A stretch of DNA of 64,000 nucleotides from Bacteroidaceae bacterium (GCA_024683455.1 JAIKYE010000090.1:124001-188000), one strand, 5' to 3'; shown: positions 8,887-20,886, counted from the first letter of the stretch. Made by a program: numbers and translations. The notes: generated from the sequence alone by a model not told the origin.

Positions 8887-8894
8887 TATCTTTG
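8887..8894 (+). promoter_or_regulatory. -7 element of thrS promoter
   Basis: TATCTTTG lies 35 bp before the thrS start in a 96-bp gap. No clear -33 TTTG is present at the usual distance, and no T-box or other leader structure was recognised. Confidence 0.5.
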
Positions 8895-8929
8895 CAGCTC
8901 ATTTTTAGGAATATATAATAAAACAACAT

Positions 8930-10882
8930 ATGATTAAGATTACTTTTCCAGACGGTTCGGTGCGCGAGTATGAAGCTGGCGTATCTGGTTATCAGATAGC
9001 CGAAAGCATTTCTTCACGTTTGGCACAGGACGTTGTTGCTTGTGGTGTAAATGGTGAGACGGTAGAGCTTAACCGTCCGATTAATGAAGATGCTAAAGTC
9101 GTTCTTTATAAGTTTGAAGACGAAGAGGGAAAGCACGCATTCTGGCATACCAGCGCACATTTGCTGGCAGAAGCTTTACAAGAACTATATCCCAATATTC
9201 AGTTTGGTTTTGGTCCTGCTGTAGAAAACGGTTTCTTCTATGATGTCTTGCTTCCTAACGGAGAAATGATAAAGGAGGGCGATTTTAAGCAGATTGAGGA
9301 CAAGATGATAGAGTTGGCTCGTAAGGATGAGCCCGTGGTACGTAAAGAGATTAGCAAAGCAGACAGTTTGAAGCTGTTTGGTGCTGCTGGTCAGACATAT
9401 AAATGCGAGCACATCGAGCAAGACCTCGAGGATGGAAGTATTACTACCTATACACAGGGTAATTTTACCGATTTGTGTAAAGGTCCCCATATTGTATCTA
9501 CAGGTATCATCAAGGCTGTCAAGTTGATGAGTGTTGCCGGTGCTTTTTGGCGTGGCGATGCTACAAAGGCTCAGATGCAGCGTCTTTATGGTATTTCGTT
9601 CCCCAAGAAGAAGTTGCTGGATGAGTATCTAGTTATGCTTGAGGAGGCTAAGAAGCGAGACCATCGTAAGATTGGTAAGGAGATGGAACTCTTTATGTTC
9701 TCTGAGCGTGTAGGCAAGGGACTTCCTATTTGGCTGCCAAAGGGTACTGATATGCGTCTGCGTTTGCAGGATATGCTGCGTCGTATCCAGAAGAAATATG
9801 GTTATCAGGAGGTTATCACTCCCAATATCGGTGGTAAGAATCTTTATCAGACATCAGGTCACTGGGATCATTATGGAAAGGATAGTTTCCAGCCTATACA
9901 GACTCCCGAGGAGGGTGAAGAGTATTTGCTGAAGCCGATGAACTGTCCTCATCACTGTGAGATTTATGCCAACAAGCCACGCAGTTACAGGGACCTTCCT
10001 TTCCGCTGTGCAGAGTTTGGTACAGTATATCGTTATGAACAGAGTGGTGAGTTGCACGGACTGACTCGTGTTCGCTGCTTTACTCAGGATGATGCTCATA
10101 TTTTCTGTCGTCCCGACCAAGTTAAAGATGAGTTCATCAAGGTAATGGAGATTATCCAGCATGTATTCAAGATCTTCAATTTCTCAGAAGAGAGTGTTGA
10201 GGTTCAGATTTCTCTCCGTGACCCTAACGATACAGAGAAGTATATCGGTAGTGACGAGGATTGGGCTAACGCAGAACAGGCTATCATAGATGCATGTGCC
10301 GAGAAGGGTATGAAGGCTAAGACCGAACTTGGTGAGGCAGCCTTCTATGGTCCTAAGCTTGACTTTATGGTAAAAGATGCAATCGGTCGTCGTTGGCAGC
10401 TGGGTACTATTCAGGTGGACTACCAGTTACCTCAGCGTTTCCAACTCGAGTATATAGGTGAGGACAATGCCAAGCACCGTCCCGTTATGATTCATCGTGC
10501 CCCCTTCGGCAGTATGGAGCGTTTCTGTGCTGTACTCATCGAGCATACTGCAGGTCATTTCCCCTTGTGGTTGACTCCCGATCAGGTTGCTATCCTGCCT
10601 GTAAGTGAGAAGTATGTAGAGTATGCCCAGAAGGTTAAGGAGTATTTTGATACTCAGGAGGTACGTTCATATATTGATGACCGTAACGAGAAGATTGGAC
10701 GTAAGATTCGTGACAATGAAATGAAGCACACTCCTTACATGATAATTGTAGGCGAAAAAGAGCAAGCAGAAGGTACTGTTAGCTATCGTCAACAGGGCGG
10801 AGGAGAGCAAGGAACGGTAAAATTTGAAGAATTTGCGAAGAAAATTAACGAAGAAGTACGTCAAATGACAGAAAATTCTTAA
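8930..10882 (+). CDS. thrS: threonyl-tRNA synthetase
   Basis: 650-residue class II synthetase that charges tRNA-Thr in the cytosol. In order: TGS domain (1-61, [16 protein letters not shown]), editing domain with [11 protein letters not shown] (near 74-84), catalytic core with the zinc-binding MNCPHHC, motif 2 ([20 protein letters not shown]), motif 3 ([13 protein letters not shown]), and a C-terminal anticodon-binding domain. Length and domain order are normal. The infC promoter overlaps its stop codon. Confidence 0.97.
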   Translation: MIKITFPDGSVREYEAGVSGYQIAESISSRLAQDVVACGVNGETVELNRPINEDAKVVLYKFEDEEGKHAFWHTSAHLLAEALQELYPNIQFGFGPAVENGFFYDVLLPNGEMIKEGDFKQIEDKMIELARKDEPVVRKEISKADSLKLFGAAGQTYKCEHIEQDLEDGSITTYTQGNFTDLCKGPHIVSTGIIKAVKLMSVAGAFWRGDATKAQMQRLYGISFPKKKLLDEYLVMLEEAKKRDHRKIGKEMELFMFSERVGKGLPIWLPKGTDMRLRLQDMLRRIQKKYGYQEVITPNIGGKNLYQTSGHWDHYGKDSFQPIQTPEEGEEYLLKPMNCPHHCEIYANKPRSYRDLPFRCAEFGTVYRYEQSGELHGLTRVRCFTQDDAHIFCRPDQVKDEFIKVMEIIQHVFKIFNFSEESVEVQISLRDPNDTEKYIGSDEDWANAEQAIIDACAEKGMKAKTELGEAAFYGPKLDFMVKDAIGRRWQLGTIQVDYQLPQRFQLEYIGEDNAKHRPVMIHRAPFGSMERFCAVLIEHTAGHFPLWLTPDQVAILPVSEKYVEYAQKVKEYFDTQEVRSYIDDRNEKIGRKIRDNEMKHTPYMIIVGEKEQAEGTVSYRQQGGGEQGTVKFEEFAKKINEEVRQMTENS

Positions 10883-10887
10883 TTTTG
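10880..10887 (+). promoter_or_regulatory. -7 element of infC-rpmI-rplT promoter
   Basis: TAATTTTG overlaps the thrS TAA stop (10880-10882) and lies 21 bp before the infC ATG. The -33 element is not evident. Confidence 0.5.
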
Positions 10888-10908
10888 CACCCGATTTTAA
10901 AATAATTG

Positions 10909-11571
10909 ATGAAAAAAGAGAACCCTAAACAGCAGTATCGCGTCAACGAACAGATTCATGCGCGAGAAGTTCGCATCGTCGGAGATGGTATTGAATCAAC
11001 CGTTCTTCCTACTTTCAAGGCTATCCAGTTAGCAGAGCAGAAAGGCGTAGATCTGGTAGAGATCTCCCCTAATGCAGAACCACCTGTATGTCGTTTGATT
11101 GATTTCAGTAAGTTCCTCTATCAGCAGAAGAAACATCAGAAGGAAATCAAGGCAAAGCAAGTTAAGGTTGATGTAAAGGAGATCAGATTTGGACCACAGA
11201 CCGATGACCATGATTACAATTTTAAACTCAAGCACGCACAGGGCTTCCTGTCCGATGGCGATAAGGTAAAGGCTTATGTCTTCTTCAAGGGACGTAGCAT
11301 TCTGTTCAAGGAACAGGGTGAAGTTTTGTTGCTTCGCTTTGCAGCTGATTTGGAGGAATACGGAAAGGTGGAGCAGATGCCACAGCTTGAGGGAAAGCGT
11401 ATGATTATGTTCATTGCTCCTAAGAAACAGCCAGCTCAGGTAAAAAAGGTACTCGAGAGTACAGCTCAAGAGGTTGTAAACGAAAAGCCAAAGGAGAAGA
11501 AAGCTCCTCAGCAGAAAGCTCGTAAGGAATATACAGGTCCCAAGGTTGAGGGTGAAGATTTTGATGATTAA
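10909..11571 (+). CDS. infC: translation initiation factor IF-3
   Basis: 220 residues from ATG 10909. IF-3 binds the 30S subunit and proofreads start-codon selection. The N-terminal domain contains [16 protein letters not shown] and the [13 protein letters not shown] segment. The C-terminal domain contains [21 protein letters not shown] charged, low-complexity tail of about 30 residues (rich in K, P and E, ending GEDFDD) extends past the usual length, as in other Bacteroidetes. It starts with a normal ATG rather than the rare AUU known in enterobacteria, so that form of self-control is absent. It heads the infC-rpmI-rplT operon. Confidence 0.96.
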   Translation: MKKENPKQQYRVNEQIHAREVRIVGDGIESTVLPTFKAIQLAEQKGVDLVEISPNAEPPVCRLIDFSKFLYQQKKHQKEIKAKQVKVDVKEIRFGPQTDDHDYNFKLKHAQGFLSDGDKVKAYVFFKGRSILFKEQGEVLLLRFAADLEEYGKVEQMPQLEGKRMIMFIAPKKQPAQVKKVLESTAQEVVNEKPKEKKAPQQKARKEYTGPKVEGEDFDD

Positions 11572-11578
11572 AAAACGA

Positions 11579-11622
11579 TAGTGCGTAACGCCCTGGTATA
11601 TGCGTTGCCACATCTATTATTA
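11579..11622 (+). promoter_or_regulatory. possible hairpin in the infC-rpmI spacer
   Basis: AACGC (11587-11591) pairs with GCGTT (11602-11606) and GTG (11581-11583) with CAC (11609-11611), giving a short irregular hairpin upstream of rpmI. The operon is autoregulated by L20 in other bacteria, but I cannot tell whether this hairpin is part of that. Confidence 0.3.
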
Positions 11623-11649
11623 ATATTAATTAAACAAATTAAAACAATT

Positions 11650-11847
11650 ATGCCAAAAGTAAAGACTAATTCCGGTGCTAAGAAGAGATTCGCACTCACC
11701 GGTACAGGCAAGGTAAAGCGTCATCACGCATACCACAGCCACATCTTGACAAAGAAAACAAAGAAGCAGAAGAGAAACCTGGATCACAGCGCTATCGTAG
11801 TGACTGAGAATATGAAGCAGGTACGTGACCTCCTGTGTATGCGTTAA
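11650..11847 (+). CDS. rpmI: 50S ribosomal protein L35
   Basis: 65 residues beginning [14 protein letters not shown] with the family's basic core ([19 protein letters not shown]). The frame is open 23 codons further upstream, but that stretch is noncoding spacer; the canonical MPK start is at 11650. It lies between infC and rplT in the conserved operon order. Confidence 0.97.
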   Translation: MPKVKTNSGAKKRFALTGTGKVKRHHAYHSHILTKKTKKQKRNLDHSAIVVTENMKQVRDLLCMR

Positions 11848-11889
11848 TCCCAAATGTCAAGACGCAGTTTTTAACTTTAGTTATTAACC

Positions 11890-11936
11890 GAACGATTAGC
11901 ACAAAGTTCGTACACAGATAGACGGCGCTAACGTTC
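11890..11936 (+). promoter_or_regulatory. hairpin in the rpmI-rplT spacer, possible L20 leader
   Basis: GAACGATTAGC (11890-11900) pairs with GCTAACGTTC (11927-11936), leaving one bulged A. It sits 17 bp upstream of rplT in a 105-bp spacer that is long for this operon. L20 represses this operon in other phyla by binding an mRNA mimic of its 23S rRNA site, so a control element is plausible here. The match to a known leader has not been shown. Confidence 0.45.
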
Positions 11937-11952
11937 AAAAAGAAAAAAAATT

Positions 11953-12297
11953 ATGCCAAGATCAGTAAATCATGTAGCTTCAAGAGCTAAGAGAAAGAAA
12001 ATCCTGGGTCTCACCAAAGGTTACTTTGGTGCCCGTAAGAATGTTTGGACTGTTGCAAAGAACACTTGGGAGAAGGGTCTTACCTATGCTTTCCGCGATC
12101 GTCGCACCAAGAAGCGTAACTTCCGTGCTTTGTGGATTCAGCGTATCAACGCTGCCGCTCGTATGGAGGGGTTGAGCTATTCTCAGTTGATGGGTCTTCT
12201 GCACAAGGCAGGTATTGAGATCAACCGTAAGGTTCTTGCTGACCTCGCTGTTAACCATCCCGAGGCTTTCAAGGCTATCGTCGCTAAGGTTAAGTAA
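11953..12297 (+). CDS. rplT: 50S ribosomal protein L20
   Basis: 114 residues starting [18 protein letters not shown], followed by the [13 protein letters not shown] segment and the C-terminal globular part ([20 protein letters not shown]). It is the last gene of the infC operon and ends 32 bp before a strong bidirectional terminator. Confidence 0.98.
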   Translation: MPRSVNHVASRAKRKKILGLTKGYFGARKNVWTVAKNTWEKGLTYAFRDRRTKKRNFRALWIQRINAAARMEGLSYSQLMGLLHKAGIEINRKVLADLAVNHPEAFKAIVAKVK

Positions 12298-12329
12298 TTT
12301 CAGTCCTCTCTGAGATTTACAGAAAAAAC

Positions 12330-12370
12330 GAAGCGTGCTTCTCTTAAAAAGGGAGGCACGCTTCATTTTA
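12330..12370. terminator. bidirectional intrinsic terminator (rplT and minus-strand 6S-like RNA)
   Basis: GAAGCGTGC (12330-12338) pairs exactly with GCACGCTTC (12356-12364). On the plus strand the stem is followed by ATTTTATAT. On the minus strand it is followed by GTTTTTTCTG, a proper U-tract. It can therefore end rplT transcripts and, from the other side, the structured RNA. Confidence 0.85.
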
Positions 12371-12565
12371 TATAAAACCGCACTGGTGATGTGATGAAAC
12401 TCCGAAAGAACAAGTTTTGAGTGCTCGCAGCCTTTGTAATCCACCGACTCTAAGGTTACCCTTCACAGGGCGTGGCCCGCCATTAGCATGCGAAGCGTTC
12501 TCGGTTTCATAAATATTATTGATGAGTATCCCGATCAAACCAGTGCGGTATTTAGTCTCATCTTC
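12330..12565 (-). ncRNA. 6S-like RNA (Bacteroidales-1 RNA candidate)
   Basis: The 388-bp stretch between rplT and malQ has no gene but a clear minus-strand RNA unit. A full promoter (12571-12602) predicts a start near 12565. An 11-bp closing helix joins ACCGCACTGGT (12539-12549) and ACCAGTGCGGT (12377-12387). An inner helix pairs GCTTCGC (12491-12497) with GCGAGC around a hairpin CCCT...AGGG. A terminator with a U-tract follows. The rod shape with internal bulges and the length of about 200 nt resemble 6S RNA, which binds RNA polymerase holoenzyme. As I recall, the Bacteroidales-1 RNA family of Weinberg and colleagues is typically found downstream of L20 genes and was compared with 6S. The RNA gene is well supported; the family name is from memory. 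Confidence 0.7.
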
Positions 12566-12570
12566 TATGG

Positions 12571-12602
12571 CAAAGGTAGTTCCATTTTATCATTCAGGCA
12601 AG
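12571..12602 (-). promoter_or_regulatory. promoter of the 6S-like RNA
   Basis: On the minus strand CTTG (12599-12602), a 20-bp spacer and TACCTTTG (12571-12578), the best form of the -7 box, the same as at both tRNA genes. It points away from malQ towards the structured RNA. Confidence 0.8.
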
Positions 12603-12654
12603 TGTTCTAGTCACTTTTTTCATAAAACATGGTGTTTTTTTCGATTTTTTCCCA

Positions 12655-12662
12655 TATTTTTG
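12655..12662 (+). promoter_or_regulatory. -7 element of malQ promoter
   Basis: TATTTTTG, 24 bp before the malQ ATG. The -33 region is weak (GTG at the right distance). Confidence 0.5.
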
Positions 12663-12685
12663 TAAAAAAGAAGTGAAATAAGGGT

Positions 12686-15364
12686 ATGAAATTTCATTTT
12701 TCGGTTGAGTATCATACAATTTGGGGACAGCAGATAGGCGTTGACATTACACGTCGCGTCATAAGTGGAAAGTGTGTTACAGATCACGTCATGTTGGATA
12801 CGCAGGATGGCATCATCTGGAAGGGTGAAGTTTTCTATAACAACAATGATACGCTTTCCTTTACATACCAATATATAATGTATGAGAATGGTGTTGTTAC
12901 GCGTCGCGAGTGGAACATCGTTCCGCGTACGTTCAATGCATCGTCTAATCATGTGTTCATTTTCTCTGATTCTTGGCGCGATGTTCCTCTTTGCAATCAC
13001 ATGTACAGTTTGGCATATACGCACAGTATAGCCAATATTCTGCCCAAGGAGCCTTTCTTTGCCTATTTCGAGAAGACTTTTGTCTTTCGTGTGCAGGCTC
13101 CCCAGCTTCGTGCAGGCCAGCTTCTAGCCCTTGTAGGTAATATTCCACAGTTGGGCAGATGGGAACCGCGTTGTGCCTTGCGTATGGTTCGAGCTGGTAT
13201 AAATGAGTGGACCATTTCTATCAGTGCAGAGGGAGTAACCCTTCCTTTTGAATATAAATATGTTATTCTTGATGAGTCTTCAGGCAATTTGGTTTCATGG
13301 GAGGAAGGAGACAACCGTTGTACCCCTGACTATGCCATAGAGCCCAACAGGATTATTGTCTTGAATGACAATATTCTGCATGTAAACGAAGGGCGCTGGC
13401 GTGTAGCTGGTGTGGTAATTCCCTTGTTCTCTTTGCGCAGCCAAGGAAGTCAGGGCGTAGGAGACTTCGGCGATTTACGTATTCTGGCAGATTGGGCAGA
13501 GCAGACAGGTATGCATGTTATCCAGTTGTTGCCTATCTATGACACCATACAGACGCATACGGATGCAGACAGTTATCCGTATAACAGCATCAGTATATAC
13601 GCACTTCATCCCATGTACATCGATGTCCGACAACTTCCGGCTATTCAGGATGAAGCCTTTATGCAGGAATATGAAAGAGAGCGCCTTACGGTCAATGATG
13701 CAGCTCAGTTGCAGTATTCCCGTGTCAATGCGCTAAAGGAGCGTTATCTCAGAAGGTTGTATGTGCAGCAGTCGCCAACCTTGACTTCGGATTCTGCCTT
13801 CCATGCTTTCCGTCAGAAGAATGCCGACTGGCTGATTCCCTATAGCGTCTTCTGCCTTCTGAGAGATCAGTATGGAACGAGTGATTTCAATTCTTGGTCA
13901 CAGTTTAGCAAGTATGATGAAAGCAAGGTGCTGGCTTTTGCCAAGAAACATCAGTCCGAGGTGGACTATTATATCTATGTCCAGTATTTGCTTGACAAAC
14001 AGCTTACGGCTGCCACGGCATATGCCCATCAGCATCGGGTGGTATTCAAGGGTGATATCCCTATTGGAATCAGCCGCTATAGCGTAGAAGCCTGGCACGA
14101 ACCTTATTACTTCCATATGGATAGTCAGGCAGGCGCTCCGCCAGATGATTTCAGCCTGACAGGTCAGAACTGGGGATTTCCCACGTACAATTGGAAACGT
14201 ATGGCTCAGGACGGTTATAGCTGGTGGGTACGTCGTTTCCAGAAGATGGCAGATTACTTTGATGCATACCGTATAGATCATGTTTTGGGATTCTTCCGTA
14301 TATGGCAGATACCTCTTCATAGCCTACAGGGACTTTTGGGCTACTTTGCTCCGTCACTCCCGCTTAGTCGTGAAGAGATAGAGCGTTATGGTCTCAGTTA
14401 CCGATATGATTTCTTTACACGTCCTTATATCACGGATGCTGTTCTGACGGAGATTTTCGGTGAGGATGCCCAAGGCGTAGCAGACCGCTTCTTGGTTAAC
14501 TGTGGTGATGGAACCTACGAACTCAAGGATGAATTCTCTACCCAACGTAAGGTTCAGGAGTACTTCTCTAAGTCCACGGTGAGTGATTCCTCTTCTCTTT
14601 GCGAAGGCATGTATAAACTCATCAATAATGTACTCTTCATTGCCGATGCAGAGAACCCTGAACTGCTTCATCCCCGTATTGCCGTGCAGACCGAGTCAGT
14701 ATTCCATTCTTTGTTCCCTAATGAGCAGCAGGCGTTCAGTAAACTATATGAAGATTATTTCTATCACAGGCATAATGACTTCTGGCGTGTTGAAGCCATG
14801 AAGAAACTTCCCACCCTTGTTCAGAGTACGCGTATGCTTGTTTGTGCCGAGGATTTGGGTATGGTACCTGCTTGTGTCTCACCCGTTCTGGACGACCTTA
14901 AGATTCTTTCTCTTGAGATTCAGACGATGCCCAAGGTTTACGGACAGACCTTTGCCCGTCTCGAGGATAATCCTTACCGTAGCGTGTCCACAATCTTTAC
15001 GCATGATATGCCCACGTTACGTCTGTGGTGGCAAGAGGATTATCAGCGAGCTCAGTTGTATTACAATCAGGAACTGCAGCATAAGGGTGTCGCGCCCAAG
15101 GAGATTTCCGGAGAACTCTGTCAGGAAGTGGTTCAGCACCATCTTACCTCTCCCTCTATGTTGTGCATGATAAGCTTACAGGATTGGCTTTCTATCGATG
15201 AGGATATACGTCTCTCTGATTGTAAGTCCGAGCGCATCAACGTACCCTCCAATCCCAAGAACTATTGGGGATACAGGATGCATCTGACCATCGAGGAGCT
15301 CTTTGCCAACTCATCCCTCTCGTTACGTATCAGGGATATGATAGCAGAAAGCGGACGCTCTTAG
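12686..15364 (+). CDS. malQ: 4-alpha-glucanotransferase with two N-terminal CBM20 starch-binding domains (GH77)
   Basis: 892 residues. It moves alpha-1,4-glucan segments between maltodextrins in glycogen and starch metabolism. Two CBM20-like domains lie at about 1-110 and 120-230; the second begins FRVQAPQLRAGQLLALVGNI and has the typical LGRWEP turn. The GH77 catalytic domain follows, with nucleophile Asp531 in YRIDH and acid/base Glu722 in CAEDLG. The catalytic domain is split by a long insert, an architecture shared with plant cytosolic DPE2 and Bacteroides MalQ. There is no signal peptide, so it acts in the cytosol. Its TAG stop overlaps the convergent mltG stop by sharing TTAG. Confidence 0.95.
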   Translation: MKFHFSVEYHTIWGQQIGVDITRRVISGKCVTDHVMLDTQDGIIWKGEVFYNNNDTLSFTYQYIMYENGVVTRREWNIVPRTFNASSNHVFIFSDSWRDVPLCNHMYSLAYTHSIANILPKEPFFAYFEKTFVFRVQAPQLRAGQLLALVGNIPQLGRWEPRCALRMVRAGINEWTISISAEGVTLPFEYKYVILDESSGNLVSWEEGDNRCTPDYAIEPNRIIVLNDNILHVNEGRWRVAGVVIPLFSLRSQGSQGVGDFGDLRILADWAEQTGMHVIQLLPIYDTIQTHTDADSYPYNSISIYALHPMYIDVRQLPAIQDEAFMQEYERERLTVNDAAQLQYSRVNALKERYLRRLYVQQSPTLTSDSAFHAFRQKNADWLIPYSVFCLLRDQYGTSDFNSWSQFSKYDESKVLAFAKKHQSEVDYYIYVQYLLDKQLTAATAYAHQHRVVFKGDIPIGISRYSVEAWHEPYYFHMDSQAGAPPDDFSLTGQNWGFPTYNWKRMAQDGYSWWVRRFQKMADYFDAYRIDHVLGFFRIWQIPLHSLQGLLGYFAPSLPLSREEIERYGLSYRYDFFTRPYITDAVLTEIFGEDAQGVADRFLVNCGDGTYELKDEFSTQRKVQEYFSKSTVSDSSSLCEGMYKLINNVLFIADAENPELLHPRIAVQTESVFHSLFPNEQQAFSKLYEDYFYHRHNDFWRVEAMKKLPTLVQSTRMLVCAEDLGMVPACVSPVLDDLKILSLEIQTMPKVYGQTFARLEDNPYRSVSTIFTHDMPTLRLWWQEDYQRAQLYYNQELQHKGVAPKEISGELCQEVVQHHLTSPSMLCMISLQDWLSIDEDIRLSDCKSERINVPSNPKNYWGYRMHLTIEELFANSSLSLRIRDMIAESGRS

Positions 15365-16362
15365 TGGATGTTCCTCTCGTTCAGTGCCCGTATGTAGTTG
15401 CGGGCATTTTTTTTGTGCTCGTTAAAGGTTGCGGCATATGCGTGTGTACCAGAGAAATCCGCCTTGGCACACATGTACAGGTAGTTATGCACTTGGTGGT
15501 ATAGGACAGCATCTATTCCTTTTATGCTGGCTATACGTATGGGGCCTGGAGGCAGTCCTATATTCAGATAAGTATTATAAGGGCTTTCCTTGTGCAGATG
15601 TTCGCCTGTGATGCGTCTGAGTGAGAAATCGCCTACGGCAAATTTTACTGTTGGGTCGGCTTGCAGAGGCATTCCTTGGTGTAGTCGGTTTAGGTACAGA
15701 CCTGCTATGATGGGCTTCTCTGCATCGTTTGCCGTTTCCTCATCCACGATGCTTGCCAATGTAAATATCTCCTCGTGTGTCAGGCTCAGCGCCTTAGCCT
15801 TCTGCTCACGTTCGGTGTTCCAGAAGGCCTTGTTCTCCTTCTGCATTCGCGTGATGAATCCCTCTAGGGTGATGTCCCAGTACACCTCGTATGTGTTTGG
15901 GATAAACAGGGCGGGTAGGGTAGCCGTGCTGTATCCAGCCTGCTTACAGAACTCTTCGTCGGTAAAGGCATTTATCAGTTCCAGGCTGTCCAGCATCAGT
16001 TTCTGTGAGAGTGCGCCAGCCAGTTTCTCCATAGTCCTGCAGGTAGGGATAGTCAGTTGTATAGGGTCCTGCTGTCCGTTTCTGAGTTTACGGTAGAGAG
16101 GCAGAACGCCAGTATGAGGGGTTATCACATAGCGTCCCGTTCTTACATTCTTGTATGGGATTACAGTGTTCAGTATTTCTCCGCGCCAACCCAGATGGGC
16201 CTTGTCCCAAACGCTGTCAGGTGTATCGTCCTTGTCGATGTATAGGATTGTTTCCTCTTGGCTATTTATGGGGTTGCTGAAAAACAGGCTTGCTATGATT
16301 GATATACCGGCACACAGTGCTATAGAGATTCCTATGATAATGTACTTTTTCTTATTGTTCAT
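15361..16362 (-). CDS. mltG: endolytic murein transglycosylase MltG (YceG-like)
   Basis: 333 residues from ATG 16362: short basic N-terminus, one transmembrane helix (about 6-28), a LysM-like region, then the YceG catalytic domain with LTHEEIFTLASIVDEET, where the conserved glutamate lies (about 207-209), and QADPTVKFAVGDF and PYNTYLNIGLPPGPI. MltG cuts nascent peptidoglycan strands in the periplasm. The frame is open to 16416, but the promoter at 16387-16417 covers that stretch, so the shorter start is right. It converges on malQ with overlapping stop codons. Confidence 0.93.
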   Translation of the reverse strand: MNNKKKYIIIGISIALCAGISIIASLFFSNPINSQEETILYIDKDDTPDSVWDKAHLGWRGEILNTVIPYKNVRTGRYVITPHTGVLPLYRKLRNGQQDPIQLTIPTCRTMEKLAGALSQKLMLDSLELINAFTDEEFCKQAGYSTATLPALFIPNTYEVYWDITLEGFITRMQKENKAFWNTEREQKAKALSLTHEEIFTLASIVDEETANDAEKPIIAGLYLNRLHQGMPLQADPTVKFAVGDFSLRRITGEHLHKESPYNTYLNIGLPPGPIRIASIKGIDAVLYHQVHNYLYMCAKADFSGTHAYAATFNEHKKNARNYIRALNERNIH

Positions 16363-16386
16363 GTTTATGTTCCTGAAATACGAGTG

Positions 16387-16417
16387 CAAAATTACAGATA
16401 AGCGAGGGAAGGACAAA
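16387..16417 (-). promoter_or_regulatory. mltG promoter
   Basis: Minus-strand TTTG (16414-16417), 19-bp spacer and TAATTTTG (16387-16394). It decides the mltG start codon. Confidence 0.75.
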
Positions 16418-16433
16418 AAAAAGCATGGTATAA

Positions 16434-16465
16434 TTTCCCTAATTTGAAAAAAAGAGTTACCTTTG
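16434..16465 (+). promoter_or_regulatory. tRNA-Thr promoter
   Basis: TTTC (16434-16437), 20-bp spacer and TACCTTTG (16458-16465), 10 bp before the tRNA. Confidence 0.65.
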
Positions 16466-16475
16466 CATCCGGTTC

Positions 16476-16548
<73 letters not shown>

Positions 16549-16563
16549 CAGACGGTACATTTA

Positions 16564-16594
16564 GAGAGTTCTTTTACAGGACTCTCTTTTTTTT
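16564..16594 (+). terminator. intrinsic terminator after tRNA-Thr
   Basis: GAGAGTTC (16564-16571) pairs with GGACTCTC (16579-16586, one G-T pair), followed by eight T. Confidence 0.85.
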
Positions 16595-16680
16595 GCTGTA
16601 ATGCAAGAAGAAGGCCCGCTAACTCGCGAAAGCTAATGGACCCCTGTGTAATATATTCAGTCAATGAAAATCTCGGTATC

Positions 16681-20245
<3,565 letters not shown>

Positions 20246-20305
20246 AATTATCTCTTTTTTTCGTTTTATATATATAATGTATGCAGTTATCTTTGAACTA
20301 GCCGA

Positions 20306-20313
20306 CAAAAATA
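20306..20313 (-). promoter_or_regulatory. -7 element of the YbjQ/beta-galactosidase operon
   Basis: TATTTTTG on the minus strand, 60 bp before the YbjQ start. No convincing -33 match at 19-21 bp. Confidence 0.5.
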
Positions 20314-20509
20314 ATAAATCTTGGCAAATTATCTAGGTTTATTTGATACTTTTTTATTGTATGTGCGTGAAAAAACAGCGCATTTTTGCAAAACGGTGCA
20401 AAATAGTCTCGTTATTATGGTCTTTGTGGCGTTTTTGGGGCTCTCTTTTGGAGTGTGTTTTGATTTATGTCAATAAAGAGGATACTTTTTGTGTTTTTCT
20501 TTGGGGAAA

Positions 20510-20542
20510 TTTGGTGCATATAGGAAAACCGACGTACCTTTG
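20510..20542 (+). promoter_or_regulatory. orphan promoter in the gene-free stretch
   Basis: TTTG (20510-20513), 21-bp spacer and TACCTTTG (20535-20542), a near-perfect match. It is not followed by a plausible gene. Transcription from about 20549 would meet the terminator at 20645-20678. Confidence 0.75.
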
Positions 20543-20548
20543 CACCAG

Positions 20549-20678
20549 AAAAAGAAAACATAGTGTTGTTAGTTTTAGTTTAAGGTTAAAGAAAAGTTTT
20601 TAGGTTAATTAGTTAAGGTAAAGATTGTTACTTTAAGAAGACGCAAGGTCTGCCGTGAGGTAGGCCTTAGTTTTTTTT
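20549..20678 (+). ncRNA. candidate small RNA of about 130 nt, no recognised family
   Basis: Bounded on the left by a strong promoter and on the right by a clean intrinsic terminator, the transcript has no open frame longer than a few codons. Its 5' part is low-complexity, purine-rich and U-rich with repeated GTTA/GTTAAGG words. The only clear structure is the 3' terminator hairpin with a GTGA tetraloop. It could be a trans-acting sRNA, a relic leader whose gene was lost, or an attenuated leader of the downstream region. No known riboswitch or his attenuator (no run of His codons) was recognised. Confidence 0.5.
20645..20678 (+). terminator. intrinsic terminator of the orphan transcript
   Basis: AAGGTCTGCC (20645-20654) pairs with GGTAGGCCTT (20659-20668) through ten pairs including two G-T, with a GTGA (GNRA) loop, followed by AG and eight T. 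Confidence 0.8.
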
Positions 20679-20731
20679 ATATAGGTTTTCGTATTTCGTT
20701 AGCGTTTAGTCGTTAGCGCATCCTCAAAAGT

Positions 20732-20886
20732 CCCCCTCTCTTTCCGGAGAGAGGTTAGGCCGTTTAACTTCTTAGCTCCTTCTCCCACGGAAGAGGGCGG
20801 GGTAAGGCTATTCGTCGCTGTGCATTACTTTAATTGCCATAGTTAAGGTTTTTAGTTTGCCCCCTCCAACTCCCCCTCTGGGGGAG
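20732..20886. repeat. three C/G-rich palindromic repeats in AT-rich spacer
   Basis: Copy one holds CCTCTCT (20735-20741) pairing with AGAGAGG (20748-20754). A degenerate copy lies at about 20776-20808 (CTCCTTCTCCCACGGAAGAG then GGCGGGG). The third holds CTCCCCC (20870-20876), TCT, GGGGGAG (20880-20886), a perfect stem. They share the plan CTCCcnCTCT..GGAGAGnGG and contrast sharply with the AT-rich background. They look like a dispersed noncoding repeat family. No transposase is nearby. Confidence 0.6.

Noticed and set aside
12377-12549. Cobalamin or other riboswitch on the plus strand upstream of malQ
   Set aside because: No conserved riboswitch core was found, the plus strand has no promoter upstream of it, and the minus strand has both promoter and U-tract terminator.
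20343-20603. Plus-strand 86-codon frame in the gene-free stretch
   Set aside because: Cysteine-, tryptophan- and lysine-rich nonsense; it spans the orphan promoter at 20510-20542, so it could not be translated as a whole from that transcript.
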